Shown: in pieces, positions 52,235 through 60,462 of the stretch
Numbering within the stretch: position 1 is the stretch's first letter
Layout: every line of letters begins with the position of its first letter
Assembly (NCBI RefSeq): GCF_017255295.1
Contig: NZ_JAFKDE010000004.1
Coordinates: forward strand, 310,001-374,000
Origin: Nitratireductor aquimarinus
Lineage (GTDB): Bacteria; Pseudomonadota; Alphaproteobacteria; Rhizobiales; Rhizobiaceae
Direction of reading: 5' to 3'
Length of the DNA stretch: 64,000 nt
Program-made: the position numbers and the translations under genes
Notes under the pieces: generated by a model
Databases searched by the model: none
What the model was told of the DNA's origin: nothing
Seen by the model: only the letters and a program-made list of their open reading frames with translations

Positions 52235-52257
52235 CCCCCGTGGCGGTTGGACGGGGG
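52235..52257 (-). promoter_or_regulatory. RBS-masking hairpin in front of nrdA (probable riboswitch expression platform)
   Basis: On the minus strand CCCCCGT (52257-52251) pairs with ACGGGGG (52241-52235), and GGGGG is the apparent Shine-Dalgarno 5 bases before the nrdA ATG at 52229. Formation of this stem would hide the ribosome site, so the cobalamin riboswitch upstream probably acts on translation initiation. No T-rich terminator is seen between the aptamer and the start codon. Confidence 0.6.
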
Positions 52258-52339
52258 CGCGGAGACATGCGGCGCGACGGCATTGCCGTAGCGACACACG
52301 CACCACCGGGACACCCCGCCCGTGGACGTTTATTTCGTC

Positions 52340-52525
52340 ATGGCAGGTCTCCTGGCTCGCAGGTCATCACCGCTTTCCGGCCTTCCCGATGCGCTGGGGC
52401 ATCAGTGACACAGAGTGAAAGCGGCTCGCTGCTTACAGTTGCGGGGGCAGCGCCGGCCTTGCCCAGAGGCGCACCGGCTTCCCTTTTCACTTCCGATCCC
52501 GCAGGGAATCGAAAGAACCATAACC
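52340..52525 (-). ncRNA. Cobalamin (adenosylcobalamin-class) riboswitch upstream of nrdAB
   Basis: Read on the minus strand, the conserved elements occur in order: GGTTCTTTC near 52519, AAGGGAAGCCGGTG, GGCGCTGCCCCCGCAACTGT (B12 box core), a GTCACTG near 52410, CGGGAAGGCCGG, a GATGACC and the terminal GAGCCAGGAGACCTGCC ending at 52342. These match the cobalamin riboswitch consensus nearly base for base. It ends 113 bases before the nrdA start codon. High B12 would reduce expression of this B12-independent ribonucleotide reductase, as known for nrdAB in Streptomyces. Confidence 0.95.
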
Positions 52526-52554
52526 CCTACAGTTGGTATCTTCTGGATATATGA

Positions 52555-52567
52555 AGTCAATATATTG
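52555..52567 (-). promoter_or_regulatory. Possible NrdR box overlapping the nrdA promoter
   Basis: On the minus strand AACAATATATTGACTT contains the perfect palindrome CAATATATTG (52567-52558) and resembles the NrdR consensus ACACWATATWTTGTGT. TTGACT (52560-52555) overlaps it and would serve as -35; TACCAA about 16 bases on is a poor -10. NrdR boxes usually occur in pairs and I see only a weak second candidate (CATATAT, 13 bp away). The rest of 52526-52627 shows nothing else. Confidence 0.4.
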
Positions 52568-52627
52568 TTTCCGGGGAAAGCAGAAACAAACTGCTGGATT
52601 ATTCGCAACGCCGCTTTGGGCATGGCT

Positions 52628-52873
52628 CTACGGCGCGCGTGTGATCTCCTCCAGAACGGAAAAAATCCGTTCATCGTCGCATTGAGCAACGTTGAAACGC
52701 AGGAACCCGCAGGCCGAGCCTGACAGGCTGAAGGCGTTTCCTGGCGCGAGCACCACGTCCCTCTCAAGCGCATGGCGGGCAAGCGTGGCCGCATCCGGCC
52801 CGTCGGTCACTGCCGCCATCATTCTGTGCGTGGCAGGCGCCAGATTTTCCGCCGGGCGCTCGGGCGCACCGGC
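52628..52873 (-). pseudogene. C-terminal remnant of a MocR/PdxR-type (GntR HTH plus aminotransferase) regulator
   Basis: An in-frame piece reads DAATLARHALERDVVLAPGN, then AFSLSGSACGFLRFNVAQ and DDERIFSVLEEI before the stop. This is the end of the fold-type I aminotransferase domain found in MocR regulators. The usual upstream parts (lysine site, HTH) are missing: the frame begins after TGA near 52874-52876, only about 15 bases behind the ABC ATPase stop. There is no plausible start with SD apart from ATG 52822, which would give only 64 residues. It looks like a deletion relic; the intact regulator might once have controlled the neighbouring importer. Confidence 0.75.
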
Positions 52874-52890
52874 GGCAGTTGGTCAAGATC

Positions 52891-53661
52891 TCAGGCGAAG
52901 CTCGACGTCTTGAGGAATTCGGCAAGGCGTTCGGTCTGCGGCTTCAGGAACATCACCTTCGGATCCCCCTCCTCGCCGATTACCCCCTGGTTCATGAAGA
53001 TGACGCGGGAGGAAACCTCGAAAGCGAAGCGCATTTCGTGGGTGACCAGAAGCATGCTCATGCCATCGGCAGCCAGATCCTTGATCACCTGCAGCACTTC
53101 GCCCACCAGTTCGGGATCTAGCGCAGACGTTACCTCATCAAAGAGCATGAGGCGCGGGTTCATGGCGATGGCGCGGGCGATGGCCACGCGCTGCTGCTGA
53201 CCGCCGGACAGCTGGCCGGGGTAGTGATCCGCGCGCTGGCCGAGACCGACGCGCTCGAGCCATTTCTCCGCGACGCTGCGCGCCTCGTCGCGCGCCATCT
53301 TCTTCACCTTGATCAGGCCGAGCATGACATTGGATGCTGCGGTCATGTGCGGGAACAGGTTGAACTGCTGGAAGGCCATGCCCGTCAGCGCGCGCTGGCG
53401 GGCGATTTCCTTCTCGCTCTTGCGAACGCGCACGCCGTTGCGCTCTTCATAGCCGATGGGTTCGCCATCGATGAGGATGCGGCCGCCCTGAAAATCCTCC
53501 AGCATGTTGATGCAGCGCAGCATGGTTGTCTTGCCGGAGCCCGACGAACCGATGATCGAGATCACCTCGCCCTGCTGCATGGTGCAGTCGACGCCCTTGA
53601 GCACCTCCACCGAACCGTAGCGCTTGCGCAGGGCCTGAATTTCAAGAAGGTTCTTCGTCAT
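52891..53661 (-). CDS. Polar amino acid ABC transporter ATP-binding protein (GlnQ/HisP family)
   Basis: 256 aa. Walker [10 protein letters not shown] near residue 39, a characteristic insertion [21 protein letters not shown]-loop [14 protein letters not shown], signature [13 protein letters not shown] near 149, Walker [15 protein letters not shown] near 170 and LVTHEMRFA. The [11 protein letters not shown] and THEM motifs identify the amino-acid importer family. It is the last gene of SBP-permease-permease-ATPase (52891-55926). Confidence 0.95.
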   Translation of the reverse strand: MTKNLLEIQALRKRYGSVEVLKGVDCTMQQGEVISIIGSSGSGKTTMLRCINMLEDFQGGRILIDGEPIGYEERNGVRVRKSEKEIARQRALTGMAFQQFNLFPHMTAASNVMLGLIKVKKMARDEARSVAEKWLERVGLGQRADHYPGQLSGGQQQRVAIARAIAMNPRLMLFDEVTSALDPELVGEVLQVIKDLAADGMSMLLVTHEMRFAFEVSSRVIFMNQGVIGEEGDPKVMFLKPQTERLAEFLKTSSFA

Positions 53662-53672
53662 GTCGGGTACTC

Positions 53673-54338
53673 TCAGGATGGAACAGACACCTTGCGCTCG
53701 ACATATTTACCGAAGCGCTCGATGGCGTAATTGATGGCGAAGTAGAGAAGGCCGGCCAGGAAATAGAACTCCAGGCTCATGAAATTGCGGGAGATGATCT
53801 CCTGCGTGCGGAGCAGAAGCTCGGCCACGCCGATGACGGACAGAAGCGTGGACGCCTTGACCATCTCCGCAGCCGTGTTCACCCAGGTGGGCAGCATCTG
53901 GCGCAGCGCCTGCGGCCACAGAACCGAAGTGAAGGTCTGGCTGAAGGTGAGGCCGATGGCCTTGGCCGCTTCTGTCTGCCCGGGCGGAATGGCCTGCAGC
54001 GCGCCGCGCACGATTTCACCCACATGCGAGGAGCAGAAGACCGCCAGCGCAAACACACCCGCCTGAAACGCGTTCAGCTCAATGCCGATCGTGGACAGGA
54101 TGTAGAAGCTGGCGAGCACCAGAACGAGCACGGGCGTGCCACGGATGAAATCCGTATAGGCGCGGACGACAAACCGCAGCGGCCTGTTTCCATAGGTCAG
54201 CGCAAGCCCGACCAGAACGCCCAGCACGGAGCCCAGGGCGATGGCCAGAAGCGAGATTGAAACGGTCAGGCCAAGGCCGCGCAGGATCACGAAACGGGCA
54301 AGCCAGACCTGATCGAGAAATGCGAGAAACTCGTTCAT
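53673..54338 (-). CDS. Polar amino acid ABC transporter permease
   Basis: 221 aa inner-membrane protein of the HisMQ/GlnP type. N-terminal span [42 protein letters not shown] (conserved EAA-like loop for the ATPase) near residue 110, and [20 protein letters not shown]. It follows the other permease by 4 bases and precedes the ATPase gene by 11. The pair of permeases would form a heterodimeric channel. Confidence 0.94.
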   Translation of the reverse strand: MNEFLAFLDQVWLARFVILRGLGLTVSISLLAIALGSVLGVLVGLALTYGNRPLRFVVRAYTDFIRGTPVLVLVLASFYILSTIGIELNAFQAGVFALAVFCSSHVGEIVRGALQAIPPGQTEAAKAIGLTFSQTFTSVLWPQALRQMLPTWVNTAAEMVKASTLLSVIGVAELLLRTQEIISRNFMSLEFYFLAGLLYFAINYAIERFGKYVERKVSVPS

Positions 54339-54342
54339 CGGC

Positions 54343-55005
54343 TTACCTCGAAATCACAAGACGGCGCTCGACCATGCGCATAAGCGCGGCCAGCACCGTG
54401 CAGGTGGCGACATAGAGACAGGAAGCGACGATCCAGGTCTCGACCACACGGAAGGTTTCGACATTGATCTTGCGCGCCTCGAAGGTGAGTTCCGGCACGG
54501 CGATGGCTGCGGCCAGAGACGTGTCCTTGAAAAGCGAGATCAGCGTGGATGAAAGCGACGGCAGCACGTTTCTGAACATCAGCGGTATGACGATGGATGT
54601 GCGGATCTGCATCGGCGTCAGACCGATGGCGAGGCCCGCCTCCTTCAGACCGTTGGGGATGGACAGAAGGCCCGCGCGAAACACCTCCGCCAGATAGGCG
54701 CCGGAATAGATGGCGAGCGTTGCCACGAAGCTCTCGATCTTGCCCAGACGGACACCCATCTGCGGCAGCGCGAAATAGGAAAACAGGATCAGAACGAGAA
54801 TCGGCAGATTGCGGATCACCGTGACGTAAAGCGCTGCCGGACGGCGCGCCCAGCCGCTTTTGGAGATGAGGCCAAAGGCGGTTACGAGGCCGATGACGGC
54901 GCCGATCAGGATCGCGCCAATCGCCAGTTCAAGGCTGAGCAGCAGCCCCCAGAGAAGCTGATCGAAGCTGCGCCAGACGGCGGAAAAATTGAGTGTATAG
55001 CCCAT
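54343..55005 (-). CDS. Polar amino acid ABC transporter permease
   Basis: 220 aa HisQ/GlnP-type permease. Motifs are LLWGLLLSLELAIGAILIG near the N-terminus, YVTVIRNLPILVLILFSYF, EVFRAGLLSIPNGLKEAGLA (ATPase-contact loop) and PSLSSTLISLFKDTSLAAAI. The KDTSL motif is highly typical. It is 75 bases downstream of the binding-protein gene. Confidence 0.94.
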   Translation of the reverse strand: MGYTLNFSAVWRSFDQLLWGLLLSLELAIGAILIGAVIGLVTAFGLISKSGWARRPAALYVTVIRNLPILVLILFSYFALPQMGVRLGKIESFVATLAIYSGAYLAEVFRAGLLSIPNGLKEAGLAIGLTPMQIRTSIVIPLMFRNVLPSLSSTLISLFKDTSLAAAIAVPELTFEARKINVETFRVVETWIVASCLYVATCTVLAALMRMVERRLVISR

Positions 55006-55080
55006 ATCGGGTCCCAGCCATGCAGGAAGGCCGGCGGATGACGCACCCGGTCACCCGCCGCCCTCATGCAGATGCGATGC

Positions 55081-55926
55081 TTACTTGTATTCGACCGGGA
55101 AGCCGATCTGCGGCGGCTGCAGATCCTTGCCGAACCAGGTCTTGAAAGAGTCCGCATAGAAGTTGAACTCAACGCCCGTCATCGCCTCATGCAGGGCGGT
55201 GTTGACGAAGTTGAGCCAGTCCTGATCGCCGCGCGCGACGGCGCAGGAATAGGACTGCGGGTTCCAGCCATAACCGGCATCGCGGTAACGGTCGGGGTTC
55301 TGCGTCATGTACCAGGCAAGCGACGACTGGTCGGTGGCGACGGCGTCAGAGCGGCCGGATTCCAGCGCCTGATAGATGAGATCGACGGACTCATACTGGT
55401 CGACGCTCGCCTCGGGCAGAGCCGCGTGCACCATGTCTTCCGCGTAGACATTCTGCAGAACGGACACGGTGACGGAGGAACCGGCCTCCTTGAGCGCCTC
55501 GTAATCCGCATAATCACCATCGGCCTTCAGCATGAGGCCAACGCCCTCGCGGTAATACGGGATGGTGAAGGCAACCTGCTGGGCGCGCTCACCGGTGACG
55601 GTCATGAACTGGCAGGTGACATCGACCTTGCCGGTGGTGATGTTCGGAATACGCGCATCCGAGGACTGCGTCACATATTCGATTTTGTCGGGATCACCGA
55701 ACAGCGACTTGGCGATGATGCGGCCCATGTCGACATCGAAGCCCTGAAGCTTGTCGTCGACACTCTTGAAGTGCCAGGGCGCGTTGGTGCTGCCGGTGCC
55801 AAGAACGAGGTGACCGCGTTCCAGAACCTCGTCGAGCTTGCTCTTGTCCTGCGCGACCGCCGGTGCGGCCGCGACCATCATTGCGGTGGTGAGCAGAAGC
55901 GCATGTGCGCGAAACGGAATAGCCAT
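55081..55926 (-). CDS. Polar amino acid ABC transporter substrate-binding protein (SBP_bac_3, periplasmic)
   Basis: 281 aa. Signal peptide (FRAHALLLTTAMMVAAAPAV, cleavage near VAQDKS). The mature part begins KLDEVLERGHLVLGTGSTNAP and continues GFDVDMGRIIAKSLFGD, DARIPNITTGKVDV and ATDQSSLAWYM, the family-3 pattern for polar amino-acid binding. Position in an operon stretch with D-aminoacylase, aspartoacylase-like and D-serine dehydratase-like genes suggests that the ligand is an N-acylated or D-configured amino acid. A 32-bp imperfect palindrome lies at 55958-55989 in its promoter. Confidence 0.93.
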   Translation of the reverse strand: MAIPFRAHALLLTTAMMVAAAPAVAQDKSKLDEVLERGHLVLGTGSTNAPWHFKSVDDKLQGFDVDMGRIIAKSLFGDPDKIEYVTQSSDARIPNITTGKVDVTCQFMTVTGERAQQVAFTIPYYREGVGLMLKADGDYADYEALKEAGSSVTVSVLQNVYAEDMVHAALPEASVDQYESVDLIYQALESGRSDAVATDQSSLAWYMTQNPDRYRDAGYGWNPQSYSCAVARGDQDWLNFVNTALHEAMTGVEFNFYADSFKTWFGKDLQPPQIGFPVEYK

Positions 55927-55957
55927 GCTGAGTTCCCCTTTCCCAAATTTGTCAGTT

Positions 55958-55989
55958 CCACTATTATGGACACATATCCATATTAGTGG
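55958..55989. promoter_or_regulatory. Operator candidate: imperfect palindrome before the amino-acid importer
   Basis: CCACTATTATGGA (55958-55970) and TCCATATTAGTGG (55977-55989) are reverse complements with a single mismatch, separated by CACATA. The site is AT-rich against a GC-rich surround and lies 32-63 bases before the start codon of the binding-protein gene. Arms of 13 bp point to a dimeric regulator, likely a repressor covering the promoter. No regulator gene is directly adjacent except the MocR remnant at the far end of the operon. Confidence 0.6.
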
Positions 55990-56147
55990 ATTTCCACATC
56001 AAGCCGTATAGCCGGCTTGTTGTCAAGGAATGCCGTCAGCGCTTTTTTGAAACTGCACAGGCCCGGGCAATGCGGAAAACCCGCATGCCAGCGGGCGCCG
56101 CGCACAGACATGTGGCGGCGTCTGACACCTCGCGAAATGGCGCTGTC

Positions 56148-57332
56148 TTACGCCAGGCGGTCGGTGGCGGTGCGCACCCAGTCGAGGCGCTTTTCCGGGA
56201 TCAGGCCGTAATTGTAGAAATTCACACCATCAGCACCGGCGGCGATGGCGGCCTGCGCCCGCTCGGCAAGGTCGTCGCCGTTTTCCATCTCCGGGTAGAA
56301 GACGCGCAGCCCGACGCCCAGGAATTTTTCTGGTCCGACGATGCCACGCGCTTTTTCGAATAGCGCACTCACGGCCTGCGGCTCCATGCAGTAGCAGCAG
56401 AGGATCACGCCATCGCAGGCCCCTGCCGCTTCTTCCAGTTCGACACCGCCCAGCCATCCGTCGGCAAGGTCGATCAGGACCACCCTTGTTTCAGGATGTG
56501 CAGCCTCACGGATCTCGGCAATCAGCGACGTGACCGGCTCGCTGCGCCAGGCAAGGTAGGCGCGCAGGTCTTCATGAGCGTTGAACGCATCGAGGCCCGC
56601 TTCCGGGAAATCCGGGAACTGCTTTTCGGGAATTTCACGCGCGCACATTTCTGCGATGAAGCGGCCAACCGTCTCGCGCGCGCCCTTTGCATTGACGCCA
56701 GCCGCCCCGGCACGCGCCATGCAATGGTCGCAGAAGCAGAGCGACAGGAGGAAATCATCCTCCGCATTGAGGCCGACGCCGTCCTTCTCGTGGTGATATT
56801 CGTGCGCGAACCCCATGAAGTTGGGGCTTTCGAGCTCGATCATGTCCGGCCGGTAGCGGGTGCTCACATCCTGAACGAGCGTGGTGACATAGGCGCGGGC
56901 AGCCGGGCTGGACGGGCAGAGATTGTAATAGTTCGGATTGCCGAACGCGTTGCGGGTCACGTGGTCTGGATGCTCCATGCCCAGACGCGTGTTGTGCAGG
57001 CAGACGGTCCAGCAGGAGACTTTCATGCCGGTCTGTGCGCGCGCGTCTGTGAGCACCTTCAGCATGTCGCCACGCTCGGCAACATTGCGCGCCTTGAGCG
57101 GCTTGATCTCCCGATCCGCCCAGAGCGCTTCGTCCGGCTCGAAATAGACCGTTCCATCCTCGGGGAAATAGGCTTTCTGATGCGGGCTGCGCGGCTGGAG
57201 AAAGCGACCGGCGTGATAGGACGTGGCGAGGCTGACCGTGTTGAGCCCGGCGCGGTCGCGCAGATCGGCGACAAGCCGCTCCAGCCCCTGATCCTGAACA
57301 TCCCAGGGGTAAGTCCACATCGACAGATGCAT
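56148..57332 (-). CDS. Uncharacterised TIM-barrel-like protein (glycosidase-like fold)
   Basis: 394 aa, no signal peptide. Start ATG 57332 is set by AAAGGAG 8 bases upstream. The sequence opens MHLSMWTYPWDVQDQGLE, has LNTVSLATSYHAGRFLQP, VSCWTVCLHNTRLG, NLCPSSPAARAYV, DMIELESPNFMGFAHEYHH and CFCDHCMARAG, and ends ADGVNFYNYGLIPEKRLDWV. Repeating strand-helix pattern and conserved aromatic/acidic ends of strands fit a (beta/alpha)8 barrel; the Cys-x-Cys-x-x-Cys cluster CFCDHC could bind a metal. I do not recognise a named family. It is cotranscribed with a D-aminoacylase gene 59 bases upstream. Confidence 0.8.
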   Translation of the reverse strand: MHLSMWTYPWDVQDQGLERLVADLRDRAGLNTVSLATSYHAGRFLQPRSPHQKAYFPEDGTVYFEPDEALWADREIKPLKARNVAERGDMLKVLTDARAQTGMKVSCWTVCLHNTRLGMEHPDHVTRNAFGNPNYYNLCPSSPAARAYVTTLVQDVSTRYRPDMIELESPNFMGFAHEYHHEKDGVGLNAEDDFLLSLCFCDHCMARAGAAGVNAKGARETVGRFIAEMCAREIPEKQFPDFPEAGLDAFNAHEDLRAYLAWRSEPVTSLIAEIREAAHPETRVVLIDLADGWLGGVELEEAAGACDGVILCCYCMEPQAVSALFEKARGIVGPEKFLGVGLRVFYPEMENGDDLAERAQAAIAAGADGVNFYNYGLIPEKRLDWVRTATDRLA

Positions 57333-57391
57333 GGCGGGCACTCCTTTGAAATCAAACATTATCGGGCCGCCGGGGGCGGCCGCGGAATTGG

Positions 57392-58987
57392 CTAGAGAAC
57401 GCGACCAGGACGCGCGCCCGTCTCGCGGCCATCCTCGATGACCATGCCCCCATTGACGAACAGGTGGCTGACACCGGAGGGCAGTTGCGAAGAATCGTCG
57501 AAGGTCGCGCGGTCTGTGATGCTCTCCTCGAAGAGCACGACATCGCCGGCCATGCCGGGGCGCAGAAGCCCGCGATCCGTGAGCGAAAAGCGCTGCGCGG
57601 CCATGGACGTCATGCGGCGCACGGCATCTTCCAGCGAGAACCAGTTCTGGTCGCGGACAAGCGGCCCGGCGATGCGCGGAAAGGTGCCGAAGGCGCGCGG
57701 ATGCGGCTTGGAGCCCGGTCGCGGAAGCCCATCGGACCCGGCCATGTAGAGGCGGTTGCAACAGGCGGCGTGCAAATCTTCTTCTGCAAGCTGGAACAGG
57801 ATGATGCCGGTCTGGCCGTCATCTTCTTCGATGAAGCGCAGCATGAGATCGAACGGATCAACAGCCAGTTTCGCTGCCGCGGCCTGCATGTCGAGCCCTT
57901 CAAGATGCTTGAGCGCATCAACGCCCACGGCGGAGAGACGAACATTCTCCCAGCCGATGAGCGACACCTTGCTCTGGCCGGGGAATTCCGGGCCACCCTC
58001 GCTGACCCAGCGGCGCAGGAGCGCCTGCTGGGCGGGATCGGCCAGACGCCGGCGCAGCCCGGCAAGCCCGCCTTCCATGACAGCGGCGGGCAGGAGCTGG
58101 AGTATCCATGTGCTGCCGGCGGGATAGGGATACATGTCGAAGCTGACATCGATGCCGTCCCGGCGCATCGTCTCCAGAAGCGCGATGGCATCGGGAATGC
58201 GGCCCCAATTGGGACGGCCGGCAGACTGAAGATGCGAGAGCAGGCCTGCTGCACCTGACGCCCCAAGCACACGCCCGAACTCTTCGGTGGCGTCGATCAG
58301 CCCTGCCTCATAGGAACGGATATGCGCGGCGAGCACCCGACCGTGACGCCCGACGACACGCCCGAGCGTAATCAGCTCCGCCTCGTCGGCAAAGGCGCTT
58401 GGCGGATAGACAAGGCCGAGCGACAGGCCTGCGGCGCCCTGCACAAGCTGGGCTTCCAGAAGGTCGCACATGGCCTGCGTTTCTTCCGGCGTGGCCGGGC
58501 GGTCGTCATGCCCCATGACGGCAAGGCGAAGTGCGGCATGCCCTACGAGCGACACGAGATTGAGCGCGATGCCAGCGCCCTCTGCCCCGCACAGTGCGTG
58601 ACGGTAGCCATCGAGATCGGCGAAGATTTCTTCATGCGCCGTTTCGCCGAGAAGGCCGGAAAAGTGCCGGCGCAGATCCTCGTGGGATCCGGGCGTGGCG
58701 GGATACAGCGAGAAAGAACAGTTTCCGACAACAATGCTGGTGACGCCCTGAAACGCCTTTTCCGGACGTCCGCGTTCGCGCAGGAAGATCAGGTCATCAT
58801 GACAATGCGCATCGATGAAGCCGGGTGCGGCGTAGCGCTCTTCGGCATCCACCACATGCGCGCCGGAAACGGGCAGATCGCGCCCGATGCGGGCGATGCG
58901 CCCGCCGGATAAGAGAATATCGCCGCGATACCAGGGCGCACCGGTTCCATCGACGATGCGCGCCCCGCGGATGAGCGTGTCGGTCAT
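57392..58987 (-). CDS. N-acyl-D-amino-acid deacylase (D-aminoacylase family amidohydrolase)
   Basis: 531 aa. His61-x-His63 is in FIDAHCHDDL, Cys90 in IVVGNCSFSLYP, later metal histidines in LLSHLQSAGRPN and DVSFDMYPYPAG, and the conserved Asp in MAGSDGLPRPGSKPHPRAFG. This family splits N-acyl-D-amino acids, such as N-acetyl-D-amino acids. It is longer than the enzyme at 6440-7888 (482 aa) and clearly a different paralogue. Neighbours include aspartoacylase-like and D-serine dehydratase-like genes, so the cluster is built for acylated D-amino acids. Confidence 0.9.
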   Translation of the reverse strand: MTDTLIRGARIVDGTGAPWYRGDILLSGGRIARIGRDLPVSGAHVVDAEERYAAPGFIDAHCHDDLIFLRERGRPEKAFQGVTSIVVGNCSFSLYPATPGSHEDLRRHFSGLLGETAHEEIFADLDGYRHALCGAEGAGIALNLVSLVGHAALRLAVMGHDDRPATPEETQAMCDLLEAQLVQGAAGLSLGLVYPPSAFADEAELITLGRVVGRHGRVLAAHIRSYEAGLIDATEEFGRVLGASGAAGLLSHLQSAGRPNWGRIPDAIALLETMRRDGIDVSFDMYPYPAGSTWILQLLPAAVMEGGLAGLRRRLADPAQQALLRRWVSEGGPEFPGQSKVSLIGWENVRLSAVGVDALKHLEGLDMQAAAAKLAVDPFDLMLRFIEEDDGQTGIILFQLAEEDLHAACCNRLYMAGSDGLPRPGSKPHPRAFGTFPRIAGPLVRDQNWFSLEDAVRRMTSMAAQRFSLTDRGLLRPGMAGDVVLFEESITDRATFDDSSQLPSGVSHLFVNGGMVIEDGRETGARPGRVL

Positions 58988-58997
58988 TCAGATCCTC

Positions 58998-60011
58998 TCA
59001 GGCTTCAATCGGCTCGGCCACTTGTATCAGGCAATCGCCGGACTGGCTGTCGCAATGAAGGCGATGCGAGATGACGATGCCACCCTCGGCGAAGTGCAGT
59101 GCTTCCTCGGGTGCGTCGATGCGTTCAAGATCGTGATACCAGCCGGCGAGATCGCCAGCGGCAACGCGGTCGCCCAGACGGGCGGCGGGCTCGAACCAGC
59201 CGCGCCGGGTGGCGTAGATGCCCTGGCTGTGGCGCGACAGCGAAAGGAGCTGGAGCGGCGGAGCCTTGTCATCAAGCGCGGCGGAGAGCACCGGTGCGGA
59301 CACGATGCCCAGCGCAACAAGCAGGCGATCGATTGCGCCCGCCGTGAAGGCCATGCTGTCGGGCGTGACCGTGCCGCCGCCACCAAACTCGCCGGAAAGA
59401 CCGATTGCGCCAGCGCGGCCCGCAGCGCCCATCGAGGTCGGCGCTGTCGGCCCATTGTCGGCGATGAAGGCGTGGGCGGCGCCCATCTGGCGCATGAGAT
59501 CAAGCGTGCGCTCGAAGCGCGCCGGATCCGCCTGCCGCTCGATCAGCGTGCAGGGCAAATGCGCCATGGAGGTGCCGCCGGAATGAAGGTCGAGCACCAC
59601 ATCGTGGCGCGGGAACAGCTCATGTTCCAGAAAATGGGCGATGCGCTCGGTTGGCGTTCCGGCAGGGTTGCCGGGAAAGGCGCGGTTGAGATTTCCGCCA
59701 TCGAAGGGGGAGCAGCGGCGGGCCGTCATGACTGCCGGCTGGTTCACGATCGGCAGGACCGTGACCGTTCCGCTGATGTCGAGCGTCTTCAGGCGGCGCA
59801 TGAGCCGGGCAAGCTGAAGTTCGCCCTCATACTCGTCGCCGTGATTGCCCGCCATCAAAAGGAGGCTCGGCCCCTCGCCATTGCGGACCCGCAGCCAGGG
59901 GATGCGGATCTGGTAATAGGGCGACCGGTCCACCGAATAGGGAATTGCCAGGAAGCCGGACTGAACGCCCCCGGCCTCGAAATCAATGGAATGAACAATG
60001 CCCGTATGCAT
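58998..60011 (-). CDS. Succinylglutamate desuccinylase/aspartoacylase family deacylase
   Basis: 337 aa zinc hydrolase of the M14-like AstE/AspA superfamily. Zinc ligands are in LMAGNHGDEYEGE (His and Glu) and in VVLDLHSGGTSMAH; the NLNRAFPGNPAG Arg region would bind the substrate carboxylate; GEFGGGGTV carries the catalytic Glu. N-acetyl-diaminobutyrate deacetylase DoeB of ectoine degradation belongs here, but no other ectoine gene is nearby, so the substrate is more likely an N-acylated amino acid. Start ATG 60011. It lies 10 bases ahead of the D-aminoacylase gene. Confidence 0.87.
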   Translation of the reverse strand: MHTGIVHSIDFEAGGVQSGFLAIPYSVDRSPYYQIRIPWLRVRNGEGPSLLLMAGNHGDEYEGELQLARLMRRLKTLDISGTVTVLPIVNQPAVMTARRCSPFDGGNLNRAFPGNPAGTPTERIAHFLEHELFPRHDVVLDLHSGGTSMAHLPCTLIERQADPARFERTLDLMRQMGAAHAFIADNGPTAPTSMGAAGRAGAIGLSGEFGGGGTVTPDSMAFTAGAIDRLLVALGIVSAPVLSAALDDKAPPLQLLSLSRHSQGIYATRRGWFEPAARLGDRVAAGDLAGWYHDLERIDAPEEALHFAEGGIVISHRLHCDSQSGDCLIQVAEPIEA

Positions 60012-60065
60012 GGCAGAACTCCGGTCGCCAGAAGAAGAGCCGGTGCGCGGGGCACCGGCCAGGTG

Positions 60066-60410
60066 TCAGACTGCGGCAATAGCCGTCATTTCGACGCGCA
60101 GGTCCGGATCGGCAAGGCGCGCCTCGACGCAGGCGCGGGCCGGCGGGTTCTCCGGGTCGATCCAGGCATCATAGACGCTGTTCATCGCGTCGAAATCGAT
60201 GATGGCCGGCAGGAAGACGTTGACGGCCACGAGCTTGGAGCGGTCGGTTCCGGCTTCGGCCAGGAGCGCGTCGATCTTGCGCAGAACATCTGCCGTCTGA
60301 TCCTCGATGCTCGCCTTGCGGTCATCGGGAACCTGCCCCGCAATGTGGACGAGACCGCCATAGACGACGGCCTGGCTCATTCGGGAACCCTTCTGGTAGC
60401 GCATGATCAT
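60066..60410 (-). CDS. RidA family protein (reactive enamine/imine deaminase)
   Basis: 114 aa. It is homologous to RidA/YjgF: SQAVVYGGLVHIAGQVPDD, DQTADVLRKIDALLAEAGTD, VNVFLPAIIDFDAMNSVYDA and the terminal Arg-containing PARACVEARLADPDLRVEM, with the catalytic Arg in the RACVE stretch. RidA proteins hydrolyse 2-aminoacrylate and related imines made by PLP-dependent dehydratases; the PLP enzyme directly upstream (60463-61776) would produce such intermediates. I choose ATG 60410, 52 bases behind the stop of that gene. Confidence 0.92.
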   Translation of the reverse strand: MIMRYQKGSRMSQAVVYGGLVHIAGQVPDDRKASIEDQTADVLRKIDALLAEAGTDRSKLVAVNVFLPAIIDFDAMNSVYDAWIDPENPPARACVEARLADPDLRVEMTAIAAV

Positions 60411-60462
60411 TTTCCAAAATTCCTTTTGCTTGGGTAGGGGGTGGGGTGGGGTTGGAACAGTT

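Noticed and set aside
52230-52283. Earlier in-frame start of NrdA at 52283
   Set aside because: It would lie between riboswitch and RBS hairpin, lacks an SD and adds unconserved residues rich in Arg and Pro; ATG 52229 directly follows GGGGG.
52321-52525. Plus-strand coding frames across the riboswitch region
   Set aside because: The conserved B12 elements read only on the minus strand and account for this region.
58998-60011. Calling the aspartoacylase-family gene doeB (ectoine degradation)
   Set aside because: Family fits, but doeA, eutB/eutC or ectoine transport genes are absent from the window; kept as family-level call.
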